Shown here in pieces: positions 43,571 to 55,870 of a DNA stretch of 64,000 bases. The DNA is taken from contig NC_084942.1 of the NCBI RefSeq assembly GCF_958298935.1, forward strand, positions 3,665,501 to 3,729,500. Reading direction: 5' to 3'. Position numbers and translations under genes: made by a program. How positions within the stretch are numbered: the stretch's first letter is position 1; each line of letters begins with the position of its first letter. Origin of the DNA: Phragmites australis. Its lineage: Eukaryota > Streptophyta > Magnoliopsida > Poales > Poaceae. The notes beneath the pieces are model-generated. The model was not told the origin of the DNA. It saw only the letters and a list, made by a program, of their open reading frames with translations, and did not search any database.

Positions 43571-45704
43571 TCACCATCGGTGGTAACTCCAATCCTGGGG
43601 CAGCGCCATCTCCGCCGCGGCAGTCGCCTTGTGACGCTGCTGCCGCTGGTACATGGTCTCGTTGTGCCACTGCTGCTCCCTTTCCTCCCTCTGCCGCAGC
43701 CCCAGGCTCCCAGGCCACGCCCTCGGGCCTGGTGCTTTCCCATCTGCACAAAACGTCATCAAAAACTTTATCAATACCATCTACATGTTGAGCAAATGGC
43801 AGGATTACCAGGGGACGAAATTCCACAAATTCGTCTAATTCTATTTTTTTTACTGCCATGTTGGATGGCATTTTTTATGGCAACAATTCACTCCAGCACT
43901 ATCCAACAACATATGCTTCTTGTGTTGCAGTTACAAATGCATAGTAAAATTCCTTCCCTTGTAGATAATAGATAAGTCCTGCCTATTTTCCCCAGTTTCC
44001 ACATCATCTTTCACTGTCAGGGCATCCAATGAAACAGTTTGCATGCATCACACTGGCATCAGAAGTGGGGGCCGCTCTATCATCAGGTGCTAATGAACTC
44101 TGGCTGCATGGAACTAACTGCAGGCAAAAAAGCACCAGCACCAGCAGCAGGAGTCACATGAAAACTGGGTGCCGGTTTGGTTGCTGGCTCAAAAAATTGT
44201 ACGCTAAAACCTGTGGAACCAGTGCTCGTTTGCAGTCGGCCTCGGAGCCAAGCCATCGTTTATTGATGAAGCATTAGAGATGCAACGCATGGCATGATCA
44301 TGCATTTGCGATGAATAATGATGCATCGATGCTACTCTTTGGATTTTGGGCATCTTAACCGGCAGCTGTTGTACTGAGTCAGGATTAGTAAGTAGCACGG
44401 AGACCGAGGAGATTATACACCTACGCACATTTGATTAAAATTTCGCCGGGAATTTTGGAGGACAACGAAATATGTAGTTCTGAAATTTTCTTTGAGTGAC
44501 ACATGGGATCAATAGAGTATAGGATGAAAAATGATTGGTGAAATTTTGTGAATTTCGGTTTTACCGCCGGTAAACAGAAAAAAATATAAAACGAAATTGA
44601 AATAGAGATTGTTTTCTTCGTATCCCATGGCACGGCACGGCACGGCACACGCGTGATGATAGAAGATTGAAGACCCGCTACTGCGGTACACGAGATGCGA
44701 GTGGGCGGGGCGGCTGCGTTACCTTTCGCCAGGGGATTGCCCGCGTGCCTGTACGCCTCGGCGCGCGGCAGGAACACGCCGGTGCCGCCGCGCAGCTTCG
44801 CCCTCGCCGGGCAGGAGGGCAGCGCCGGGGGAAGCCTCGAGTAGTCCAGCGCGCCGCCGATGCTCGCCAAGTTGCTGGCGACCTGTAAACGGACCGGGGG
44901 AAGAATCAGCATCAGCGCGTTAAAAGACCGGAGAAATTCCCTTTCCATTTCTTCGTGCTTTGTAAAGCACGGAACAGAATTGCACGACACATATGGAAAG
45001 CAAGTAGTGCTCCAACATGGTTCGTTCGTGATTAACCAATGGCACACACCATTTCTTTCTTTCTAAAGAAGAACATGCCTTCTATGTTGCGAGGAACAGT
45101 TGCCAGGGGGGTGTTGACGGCGACGAACACGGGCAGCAACAGCGGCGGCGGAAATCGCAACCGAATTGGAAACGGAAAACGAAAGAAAACGGCGAGGGAA
45201 TGGAAGAACAGGAAGGGGAGAAGGAAAGAGGAAGCAGCGCTGGCGAGTTCGCGGCCGCTCACCTGCAACTGCACCGGCGAGTACGGCACGAACGGCCACG
45301 CCACCGCCGCGCCGCTATTACTCCCGCCGTAGGCCACGACGAACCTCCCTTCCAGACCGCAAACCTGCAGCCACGTGCGCCGCATAGGTCAGGTAAGGCC
45401 GAGCCACCAAGCAAGCACCAAGAACCGGAAACAACAAGTCTCCGAGCAGGCACCACCGGCTCACCTGCGCGCGGTGGCAAGGGGCGGGGACGGCAGGGGT
45501 CGGAGGCGGCGCGCGAGGGGCCACCTTGCCCTTGCCGCCGAGGATGCCGGCGAGTTGCACCGCGAGTTCCTCGACGCCGCCGCCGCCGCCACCGGCCTCG
45601 GGAGGCGCGGCGTCGGCGTCGGCGATGCCAATGTCGGCGAAGATCTCCGGCGGCAGCCACCGCCGGTGGAGGTCGTCCGCCTCCTGCGCGTAGCAGTCGG
45701 CCAT
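43571..45704 (-). CDS. Conserved plant protein of unknown function, four exons, 224 aa
   Basis: Exons on the minus strand: 45465-45704 (80 codons), 45263-45364 (34), 44723-44882, and 43571-43743. All introns are GT-AG: 45365-45464, 44883-45262 and 43744-44722. The donors read CAG|GTGAGC, CAG|GTGAGC and AAG|GTAACG. The exon phases fit (0, 0, 1), and the total is 675 coding bases, exactly 225 codons with TGA. The protein has an acidic, G/P/A-rich N-terminus (LPPEIFADIGIADADA), a conserved-looking middle (FVVAYGGSNSGAAVAWPFVP, then LPSCPARAKLRGGTGVFLPR), a Q/R-rich stretch and the C-terminal MALPQDWSYHRW. There is no signal peptide or membrane span. I cannot name the family. The start at 45704 follows a C/T-rich leader; an in-frame ATG at 45872 would add 56 residues of unlikely composition. 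Confidence 0.85.
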
Positions 45705-45820
45705 GGAGAGAGAGCAAGCGAGGACAGAGCGAGTGGTGGGGGAAGGGGAGCGTGGGGTTCTTGTAGGGGAGGCGGGCGCAGGGAGGGGCGGAGAGGCGGT
45801 GTCCTCGGGCGTCGTGGCTT

Positions 45821-46160
45821 CGTGGAGGGGCAGGACGGGGATTTCATCATAGTGGAAACGGGAGATAGCCACGTTTTTTATTTTCTTTTCACTCTCGTTT
45901 TATTTTTCCTTTTCTTCCCCGAAAGGTTTTGGGGTTTTCTCGAAACCCTTGCTCGTGTGTTTTCGGCAATGACAGTGTGTAAACTTGGATGAATCTGTTG
46001 AGGGTGGCATGGATTCCGTGGTAAATTTGGAGGATCAGCTATATTTAGAGCTTGGGAAAGAATAAACACGCTTTGTTGGTGCGAAAAAAGTGTTTTCTTA
46101 TACTCAGTGGAAAATCTTGTTCGTAAATTGAAGTATAAGTGCGCAAAGTGTGAATCCGAT
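45821..46160. repeat. Upstream direct duplication, copy 1 (overlaps the 5' leader)
   Basis: CGTGGAGGGG.AGGAC.GGG, AACGGGAGATA, CCTTGCTC, TGACAGTGTGTAA and GCTATATTTAGAGCTTG occur here and again in the same order at 46504-46858. The proximal end lies just upstream of the four-exon gene, in its likely leader or promoter. Confidence 0.8.
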
Positions 46161-46334
46161 GTCGTCATCTCCACTTTAATGAAAAGACTAACTATCCTTG
46201 AAAGATGTAAAAGCGAGAACCAAAATGAAAATGGAAGGAGTGCGGCAAGTGGGCTTCGGTTCACATATGCCTTGAAAGATGTCAGCGGTCGCGCGGAGTC
46301 GGAGCAACGTATTTGCCAATTGGGACAAGTGTTT

Positions 46335-46434
46335 GCCCAATTCAAAGTCTCCTCGCCTTTTAGAGGAAAACATGGGTCCGTTTTGCCCAATTCAAAGTCT
46401 TTGCCTTTTAGAGGAAAATATGGGTCCGTTCCAG
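46335..46434 (+). repeat. 50-bp tandem duplication
   Basis: GCCCAATTCAAAGTCT followed by GCCTTTTAGAGGAAAA.ATGG occurs at 46335 and 46385 with a few differences. Confidence 0.8.
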
Positions 46435-46503
46435 CAAAAAACGGTAACATATTGTTGTATTATTGTGTAGTGACACTTCAACACTTATGTTTTATCGTAT
46501 TTT

Positions 46504-46858
46504 CGTGGAGGGGTAGGACAGGGCTTCTATCGTGGGAACGGGAGATATGCGCGATTTCTATTTTACTTTCACTCTTATTCTATTTTTTTTCTCCAAAAGG
46601 TTTTGGTTTCTTTTTGGAACCCTTGCTCTTCTCTTTCTGGTTTTGAAGCTTTCATGTGGACGCGTTCTCATATATTTCTAGCACTGACAGTGTGTAACTT
46701 GTGGTGGATGAATTGGTTGAAGGGCTGCATGGAATTAGTGGTAGATTTAGACGATTTGCTATATTTAGAGCTTGTGAGGGAACAAACAGACGTGCTTTCT
46801 CACCCCGTGAAAGATCTTGTTAAAAAAAAAGGAGAATAAGTATGCGAAGTGTGAATCC
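46504..46858. repeat. Upstream direct duplication, copy 2
   Basis: Partner of 45821-46160 at an offset of about 680-720 bases. It is diverged by substitutions and indels, so the duplication is not recent. Confidence 0.8.
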
Positions 46859-48262
46859 GGTGATTGATCGTGTAAGAACACTCCAACACTTAAGTTTTAG
46901 CGTGTTTCATTTGAAGGTGCCTTCATTATGGGGGCCCTTATTGGCCATCAATGTGGGTGCTCAATCACTTAAACTCTTGGGCACATTAAGTGGGAAACTT
47001 GTCATTCTTTTTATTTCCATTTGGAACCTTAATTGGTAATTGTGCTAACTAGACTATGGGTTGTTTAGTATCAATCCTTTCTCTACAGAATCTTAATTAC
47101 CCCTTTCTCCCTCCCTCCTTGAGTTGAAAGTATGTGTTTGGAAACTTGATGACACTCCTTGAGTACACGATTAAAAGGCAACTAATCTCTGTAGGCGTGG
47201 AAATTGTGACAATTTTGTACCTCTTCAGACCAAATCATGTCGTTAATTGTTAGCGAAAACCCGATAAAATAATTCTCCTTTGAAACAAAATATGTTTTTG
47301 CCACTAGTTATGCACTAATTGTTTAATTGTGAGTTCGCGTATCACCGAGAAAACTCAGCAGGGCAAAGCGAAGAAAGAATTGCATGTTTTTCCCCTCAAA
47401 ATCTCGAGCACCGCGGGCAGTCTTGACGAGAAATCATAGAATGGAGAGCTAGATGGCGTATGTGCTGGAGAAATTAGCACAATCAAGCAAGAACCCATGA
47501 TAAATCCACCTAAAAGTTCCTCGTAGCATGTTGTTTGCTGTCTCTCCTGAATGTCGATCAAGAAAAGAGGTTATATATAGTCCTCAAATGAAAAGAGCTT
47601 TGGTAATTAGAAAATGTTGGGGGAAACAATTAATGTGTAACAAACAAGAGCATAATTTTAAGGTTACTTTTGCCGAGTTTTGAATGCAAGTAGCAAACTC
47701 GGAACTATAAGCTAAGTAGAACTAGCTGTTGTCCAATTTAGGGGGTTTTCCCCTTTATTTTTGATTTTGCAAAGGAAAATAAAAGAAAAAAATGGAAAAA
47801 GAAATGAAAGGAAAGGAAAATATGAGCAGACTGAACTAGGCCGCTTTAAGGCCCAAAAGGTTGAGCAACCTAGCCTGGCTGCTCTAGGGTCCTCTTGATC
47901 CCGTCGCCTACAACCGAAGGGGGAGAAAACATAAATTTCTCTCTCCCGTAAGGGAGGGTGAGGGATAGGATGGCGACGACGGTGGCACAATAGCTCGTCC
48001 CACCCTAACCGAGGCACATGCGCGCATATGTGTGGTCCTAAGTGGGCAGCATGACCTCCTCCTCCCATCTTTATTTGACGGGCTCGACTCCTCAGCTCCT
48101 TAGATAGCTCAATCGTGAAGCCCCCTTCCTCCACTTCACCTCCTGTCGACGCTCCTCGGACGTGAGCGACGAAGTAGATTTTCTGGGACAGGATGGTCTT
48201 CGTTCGCTTGAGTCTTCTTCACCTAGATAATTGGTGTGATGTGAAGTTACTGGTTGCCTTGG
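46859..48262. other. Intergenic, no gene seen
   Basis: AT-rich in the first kilobase. About 47720-48250 is more GC-rich with short frames on the minus strand but no domain. The last five bases, CTTGG (48258-48262), are the target-site side of the Copia LTR that follows. Confidence 0.45.
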
Positions 48263-50057
48263 TGAAAGGATCGAATAACCAAGAGGGGGTGAATTGGGCA
48301 ATTAAAAATTTCTACCGAAAACTAGAATAAATAGTAACCTTAGCCTAGATGAAAAGAAATGTGACTACACGAACAACCTAGGATAAGGCAAGCAAAGACA
48401 CTACGAAAATACGGAATTGAAAGCTTGCAAGAATGTAAATACTCAAATTAAATTACAGAATAGTAAAGAAATAGACAAGAGAACACCGGATTTTTTTTCC
48501 CGAAAAATCGAGGAGTTGGCACTCCCGTCTAGTCCTCGTTGGAGTATCTATTAAGGATATTACTCCCCCTTAATCACCAAGACTCAAGTGCTCCCTCATG
48601 ATTGTCACTTCTCCATCTCCAAATTAGCGAGCATCAAACTAAGTATATAGCTATTCTCGGGGCTCCCACAAGAACTCCAAGAGCTCACCAGACACCACCA
48701 ATCACCAAAGACCGGCTAGGTGTTGCTAAACACCAAGAGTAACAAGCCAATAACTTCACTTGACCAAGATCAAGCCTAGACTATAGCTAGATGCATACTT
48801 GCTACTTTCCAAGCACTAATGATGTACTTAATCTTCAATTAATGATTTGAAAATCAACTCAAGTGCTCTCTCTTGCTTCTTGATGACATACGCAGTGTAT
48901 AAACTCCTCTGGGACGCAAGAGAGAGAAATGAAACCAAGTTGAGGAGTATTTATAGGCTAGAGATCCAAATTATAGCTGTTACCAAATCACACTTTTTCT
49001 GTTAACACCGGATGATCCGGTGAGTATCTCCTTACTCACACCGGACAATCTAGTGAGTACAAACTTCCATTTCACTGTGCCAGCTGTTATTAACCGTTAC
49101 TGCTGAGAAATAGTTCGGTGACATCATCCGGTGAACACCGACCCAGCATCGGATCATCTTGTGCGTACAAACTAGCTAAATTTGCCCGTTGCAACCCTCT
49201 CTGGAAAATATGCTCCGGTGATAATTTCATTTCCATCACCAGACTATCTGGTGGGTTAAACTTCATTTGCCCTCAAAATCTTCTCTGGTAGAAAAGTTCC
49301 AGTGTGCATATGTGTCTATCACCGGACTATCCGGTGAGTAGCACTCCTTCAATCCAACCGAAACAACCATTTCTGGAAATATTACTCCGATGATCCATTC
49401 TTGCCTTCACCGGACTATCCGATGAGTGAAGTTTGTTCAGCCACAAGAAACTATTCTTTGCAAGAATTGGTCTGGTGTAAACACCACATTCACCAGATCA
49501 TCCGATGAACTAAGCTTCAGAATTCTTGCCCTGGAATAGCCTTTGGAATAAATAGTCTGGTGTAGTCATCATTGCATCATCGGATAATCTGGTGAGTTAA
49601 ACTTCAATTTTTCCTAGCAATCCTCCTTCTGCTGAAAATAGACCGGTGCTTTCACCACACTATCACCGGACTATTTGGTGTAACACTTCTATCAATTTTG
49701 CACACGTGTCACCCAGAAAATCATCTAGTGATTACAACACTTTGTTCATCGAAGCATCCGGTGCATATAGAGTGTTTTCTGTCTTGAGATAATCATAGGC
49801 TCCGGTGAGATCACTTCACAGACCGGATCATCCGGCGAAGTAAATTTTCTCTAAGCTCGTCCAATTCAAATTTTCTTGAGCTCTAGCTTCTCGACATATC
49901 AACCATGAACTTCTATGAGCTACCTAGTGCTAAAATTTCACAAGTGTGCATCAAACCAAGTCTAGATTCACTAGATCAAACTACTACTCTTAGACCCTCT
50001 TTATAGTACGGTCAAAAGACTAAAAAAAATAACCTATACTACTCTAAGTGTCCTTCA
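48263..50057 (-). repeat. Copia 3' LTR
   Basis: 1795 bp. On the plus strand it runs TGAAAGGATCG...GTGTCCTTCA. Next to it lies the minus-strand purine tract AAAGGAGA (plus 50058-50065). A minus-strand TATA box (CCTATAAATAC) lies at about 48947-48957. The part from about 49000 to 49850 carries roughly a dozen degenerate palindromes of the form CACCGGATGATCCGGTG. It matches 53970-55870 along its length with scattered substitutions and one extra tandem segment in the latter. Confidence 0.85.
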
Positions 50058-51793
50058 TCTCCTTTATGACACTTAGAACTAGAAGATCCTTAATCTTGGT
50101 GCGTAAGTCCTTAAGAGCCTCATCTACATGTGTGGGTTCCAAACAAGAGATAAATGAGTAGTGTTCACAAAATAAAGCATATTGACGAGTGCGAGTTCGT
50201 ACTCCCCTAGATAGACATCCAATGATCAAGTCAATGGAACGATCCGTGGAAATATGTGTATGTTTCACTTGTGGTTCTTGAGGTGTATCTTGCAGTGGTG
50301 CAACATCTTGAGCTTGAGATTCCTCTTGAGAGATATAGATATCATGTGATGGAAGTGGTTGATCATCCTTGTCCTCATCTTCATCAACTTGGGGCACTAT
50401 AGAGGTGTATAAAATTGAAGTAGAAGGTACATCTTCATCATCATCCTTAGACGTAATATCCCCAATTGTCATATTCTTCATTGTATCTCTTAAGGGTTCA
50501 TTACCTACATCATCACACTAAACACCTTCTACTTGGGAGTCATTAGATTCATTAAACTCCACATCACATATTTCTTCAACAAGACCGGTGATATTGTTGA
50601 ATACTCGATATGCTTTGGAGTTAGATGCATAACTAACAAGAAAACTAATATCGCAACATTTTTCAAATTTTCCTAGACGTTCTTTTTTCTTGAAGATAAA
50701 GCACTTACACCCGAACAACTAGAAGTATGAGATATTGGATTTCCTCCCAATGAGAAGCTCATATGGCGTCTTCTTCAATAGTAGATGGAGGTACACTCGA
50801 TTGGATGCATGACACACCGTGTTGATTGTTTCTGCCCAAAACTTATTCAGCGTACTATACTCATCCAACATTGCTCTTGTAAGAGTGATCAAGGTCTTGT
50901 TCTTCCTCTTCACCACACTATTTTGCTAAGGGGTCTAGATTGATGAGAACTCATGCTTGGTGACTCTATCATTACAAAATTCTTCAATGTATGTGTTCTT
51001 GAACTCTGTGCTGTTGTCACTCTAGATCTTCACAAGTGTGGCCTCAAATTCATTTTGAGCCCTCTTCGCGAACTTCTTGAAGAAAGTCCAAGTATATCTT
51101 GTATAATCATCAATAATAACAAGAAATAGAGATTACCACCAAGACTTTTAGGTAGTTGGTTCGAAGAGGTCTATGTGTAGTAGCTACAAGAGTCTTGATG
51201 TAGACATCATGGACTTGTATGGATATGAGGTTGCAACTTACTTTCTCGCTTGGCAAGCGTTTTACAACTTGTCCTGTGTATACAACATTCTTCAAACCAA
51301 CTACCATTCCGTTCCTGAACGCCTTCTTGAGTTGACTCATTCTAATGTGTGCAAGACAACGATGCCAAAGCCAACTCATAGATGCCTTGGTGAAGAGATA
51401 TGTAGTCAAGCTAACTTCATTAGAGGAGAAATCCACAAGATATATATGTCCATATCTAAAGTCTTCAAAGATTATATCATTATGCTTCTTGCTAGTTATG
51501 ATAACGTCAACATCACTAAATAAGCATGTGAAGTGTAAATCACATAGTTGAGCTACGAAAAGTAAATTAAAGCTAAGTGACTCTACTAAAAGAACATTGG
51601 AAATAGAGAGATTGTTGGAGATTGCTATCTTACCCAAACCTACCACATTTGTCTTAGAGTTATCACGAAAGGTGACTTTGTTATGATCTCCCACATCATC
51701 TTCTAGTGAGGTGAATATTTTTACATTGCCAGTCATATATTGTGTGCATCCACTATCAAGTACCCAATGTTTGCCACCGGCTTTGTAGTTCAC
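50044..51793 (-). pseudogene. Copia protease-integrase region, broken
   Basis: Minus frames in order: protease start with VLDSGCTQYMTG (51110-51793), GAG-pre-integrase zinc region with WHRCLAHIRMSQLKKA, a broken catalytic core (the stretch 50917-51109 has stops), then the integrase end VKRKNKTLITLTRAMLDEYS...FWAETINTVCHASNR (50719-50916). FGCKCFIFKKK...GKFE follows (50518-50718), then an acidic linker ending EHYSFISCLEPTHVDEALKD (50044-50481). After that the family continues with reverse transcriptase, but here the frame runs into the 3' end of the element. Confidence 0.8.
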
Positions 51794-53955
51794 CTACACA
51801 CATAGATCAAGCTTTTTGTTTAAGTACCCAACCAAGTTTGGGACCTTTAAAGTGACTCACAAGAGCTTTAGCCACCCAAATTTGCCTATGAAGCTTTCTC
51901 TTAGTTTGAGTTTTAATGAATTTAGCTAGTTTGAGTTTTAATGAATTTAGCTATGACTTTACCACTTTTAAGTTTATGCAATAGAAAATAGTGATCATTG
52001 AAAGTAGACTTGTACTTGGAAGGCAGAGTAGGAAGGGATTTAGTAGGAATTGGACACTTACTTGTGTAGTGATCGGTGACTTCACAATGTTGGCAATATG
52101 AATCAACTTCCTTGATGAAGCAATTCTTGATCTACGGGGACTTGATGATCTTATCCACCGGGTTGGAGAAGCATCTAAGGCCTCTTTTGTTGTAGTACAA
52201 TGCATTTTTCATGAAATTTTTCTTATGCATGTACTCCCCTTAGTCAACCGGGCCACACACGAATTGAGATTTGCAATCTCCTCTTTGAGCTCTTGCTCAC
52301 TTGCATGGTTAGTCTTAGAAGATGATACATTATCACATGAAGAGGAGCATGGTATAGCAAGAAGATCATCACAAGAAGTAGATGCATTGTCCTTAATAAT
52401 ATCAATAGTTGACAATTCATTCATGCTAGAATCAATAGCATCATAAGCTAACTTAAATTCTTGATATTTGCATTTCAAGTCAATAGGCTTAAGTTTTAGC
52501 TTCTTGTTACTAGCCTCAAGAGACTTGCTAGATGCAACTACTTCATCATGTTTCTTAATCACATCATTGTATTTAGCAAGCAACTCATCATAATTAGAAC
52601 TAAACATAACATTAGCATTTTTAAGAGATTTTGTTTTAGTTTTTTTGTTTCTTGATGATAGTAGTATAGTCATTCATGAGCTTAGATAGATCATTAGGAG
52701 AAAGATCATGATCATCACCACTACTACTACCATTGTCATCACTACTCACCTTATTGTTACCTTTTGCCACAAGGCATATAGCTGGTGGAGGTAGAAGTGG
52801 ATCATCATTGGTGATGGTGAGGCCCGCAAAGTTGTTGTCTTTATCATTGCTTGAATCATCACTTTAGATTTCGTCGGAGACCTATTCACCAACAATGTAG
52901 GTTTTGCGGCCTTCACCCTTCTTGTTGAAGAGCTTTTTCTTCCTCTTTTCTTGATCCTTCTTCTTGTGCTTGTCCTCATTCTCAATTGCATCAATCTTCT
53001 TAGACTTATTCTTGTTTCTCTTGTCAGGATGAGGACAATCATATGATATGTGGCAAATGTTATCACAGTTGTAGTACTTCTTCTTATCTCTGCCACCGGA
53101 CTTGTCAAATTTTTTTGGACGAAATTTGTTTTTCTTGAGATTATAGTTGTAGCCCTTCTTTTAAAACTTGGAAATCATACTTGTGGTTCTTCTCATTAGA
53201 AAAGCAAGCTCGGTGTCGGAGTCATCACCATCATCATCATTTTCATCGTTTTCACTTGATGATGGTAGCTTGATCTTCTTCTTCTTCTTGTCAACTATAT
53301 TTGCCTTGAGAGCAAGATTCTTCTTGGATGAAGACTCATGATCTTCAAACAAGAATATCTCATGAGCATATATCTTCCCAACGGCATCAATGATGGTCAT
53401 ATCATTGATGTCCCTTTCATAATGAAGAGAGATGACAATGTTATATTGCGGCTTAGGAAGCATCACCAAGATCCTATGAATAACGTCTCCTTGAGACAAT
53501 TGAGTGAGTTCAAGAGAATTGATTTCTTTCATAAGCATATTCATGTGAGAATACATATCATTGCATAACTCATTAGAAAGCATCTTGGATTGATTAAGAG
53601 CATTCATAAGCACATGATATCTTTCCTCTCAAATTTTCCTAGAACCCTCATGAATTTCACAAAGTGCGATCCAAATCTCATTAGCGAATTCCTTGCTCCT
53701 AACTCTAGAAAAAACCTCTTCACTAACCCCCTCAAATATAGCATTCTAGCCTTAGCATTTCACATAACTTGTTGGTCGGTAAAAGGTTGATCAAACCCAA
53801 TGGAGACGGCTAGCCAAACTTCAAAGAAAATAGCCTCAAGATAGCTCGCCATGCGAACATTCCAATAGGTGAAGTTCTTTCCCTCGAACTTTGGCACACT
53901 ACTTCCACTCCCCAAGGCACTTGCTCTAGGATTTTAAGACTATCAAGAACACGAG
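51794..53955 (-). pseudogene. Copia gag region with zinc knuckle and coiled coil, broken
   Basis: The frame at 53161-53613 matches Copia gag (LTQLSQGDVIHRILVMLP, YAHEIFLFEDHE). Next, 52746-53108 in another frame holds a damaged zinc knuckle in which the first cysteine of the CCHC pattern reads as tyrosine. Then 52209-52673 is a coiled coil with ASTSCDDLLAIPCSSSCDNV, a signature of SIRE/Maximus elements. Stops separate these parts. Gag would form the particle, and the knuckle would bind RNA. Confidence 0.75.
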
Positions 53956-53967
53956 GCTCTGATACCA
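53956..53967 (-). promoter_or_regulatory. Copia primer-binding site (initiator Met tRNA)
   Basis: On the minus strand TGGTATCAGAGC follows the LTR end after a two-base spacer. This is the standard Copia primer site complementary to the 3' end of plant initiator methionine tRNA, and it fixes the element orientation and LTR end. Confidence 0.9.
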
Positions 53968-53969
53968 AT

Positions 53970-55870
53970 TGAAATTATCGAATGATCTAAGAGAGGGGGG
54001 TGAATTGGGCAATTAAAAATATCTACCAAAAACTAGAACAAATAGTAATCTTAGCCTAGATGAAAAAAAATACGACTACACGAACAAGCTAGGAGAATGC
54101 AACTAAATAAGCAAGCAAAGACACTAAGAAAATGTGAAATTGAAAGCTTCAAAGAATGTAAATGCTCAAATTAAATTGCAGAATAGTAAACAAACTGACA
54201 AGAGAACACCGGATTTTTCCTGAGGTATCGAGGAGTTGGCACTCCCCTAGTCCTCGTTGGAGCATCCACCAATGATATTGCTCCCCCTTGAGTCGCCAAG
54301 ACTCAAGTGCTTTCTCATGATTGCAACTTCTCCATCTACGAATTGGCGAAGATCAAACTAAGTACATAGCTATTTTCGGGGCTCCCACAAGAACTCCAAG
54401 AGCTCATCGAGACACTATCAATCACCAAAAACCGGCTAGGTGTTGCCAACCACCAAGAGTAAATAGGCAATAGCTTCACTTGACCAAGATCAAGCCTAGT
54501 CTACAGCTATATGCACACTTGCTACTCGCCAAGTGCTAATGATGTACTTAATCTTCAATTAGGGACTTAGAAATCAACTCAAGTTGCTCTCTCTTTCTTC
54601 TTAATGACATACACAGTATATGAACTCCTCTGGGACACAAGAGAGATAAATGAAACCAAGTGAAAGGATATTTATAGGCTAGAGATCCAAATTATAGCCA
54701 TTGCCTAACCACCCACTTTTTCTATTAACACCGGATGATTCGGTGAGTACCTCCATACTCAAACCGGACAATCTGGAGAGTACAAACTTCCATTTTCACT
54801 GTTCCAACTGTCATTAGCCGTTACTACTGAGAAATAGTCCGGTGACATCATCCGGTGAACACCGATCTAGCACCGGACAATCATGTGCGTACAAACTAGC
54901 TAAATTTGCATGTTGCAACCCTCTCTAGAAAATATGCTCCCGTGATGATTTCATTGCCATCATTGAACTATCCGGTGGGTTAAACTTCTTTTACCCTCAA
55001 AATCTTCTCTGGTAGAACAGCTCCGGTGTGCATATGTGTCTATCATCAGACTATCCGATGAGTAGCACTCCTTCAATCCAACCGAAACAACCCTCTCTGG
55101 AAATATTACTCTGGTGATCCATTCTTGCCTTCACCAGACTATCCGATGAGTAGCACTCCTTCAATCCAACCGAAACAACCCTCTCTGGAAATATTACTCT
55201 GGTGATCCATTCTTGCCTTCACCGGACTATCCGGTGAGTGAAGTTTGTTCAGCCACAAGAAAACTATTCTCTACAAGAATTGTTCCGGTGTAAACACCAC
55301 CTTCACCGGATTATCCAGTGAACTGAGCTTCAAAATTCTTGCCTTGGAATCACCTCTGGAATAAATAGTCTGGTGCAATCATCATTGCATCACCGGATAA
55401 TCCGGTGAGTTATACTTCAACTTTTTCTGGCAATCCCCCTTCTGCTGAAAATAGACCGCTGCTCTCACCACATTATCACCGGACTATCCGATGTAACACT
55501 TTTATCAATTTTGCACACATGTTACCTAGAAAATCATCCGATGATTACATCACTTTGTTCATCGGAGCATTCGGTGCATATAGAGTATTTTCTATCTTGA
55601 GATAATTATATGCTCTAATGAGATCACTTCACATAGATCGGATCATCCACTGAAGTAAATTTTCTCTGAGCTCGTCCAATTCAAATGTTCTTGAGCTCTA
55701 GCTTCTCAACATATCAACCATGGGCTTTTATGAGCTACCTAGTGCTAGAATTTCATAAGTGTGCATCAAACCAAGTTTAGACTCACAAGGTCAAGTTACT
55801 ACTCTTAGCCCCTCTTTATAGTACGGTCAAAAGACTAAAAAAAATAACATATACTACTCTAAATGTCCTT
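53970..55870 (-). repeat. Copia 5' LTR, interrupted by the gypsy element
   Basis: On the plus strand it starts TGAAATTATCG next to the primer-binding site and matches 48263-50050. The match stops at ...AAATGTCCTT (55870), where the 3' LTR continues CATCTCC. The gypsy LTR begins at the next base. A duplicated 88-base segment at about 55073-55230 (ACCGGACTATCC...CTGGTGATCC) is not in the 3' LTR. Confidence 0.85.

Larger units (their letters stand above)
48263..55870 (-). mobile_element. SIRE/Maximus-type Copia element lacking RT-RNase H, interrupted by a gypsy element
   Basis: On the minus strand: 5' LTR (plus 53970-55870, cut by the gypsy insertion at 55871), a primer-binding site, gag, protease, integrase, a short join, a polypurine tract and the 3' LTR (48263-50057). 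The reading passes from the integrase C-terminal region to the first residues before RT (EHYSFISCLEP), then within about 60 codons reaches the LTR, so the RT and RNase H regions are missing. The rest of the 5' LTR must lie beyond the gypsy element, outside the window. Confidence 0.85.

Noticed and set aside
44421..45047. 208-codon minus frame
   Set aside because: It only contains the third exon of the four-exon gene. Splice sites show the rest is intron.
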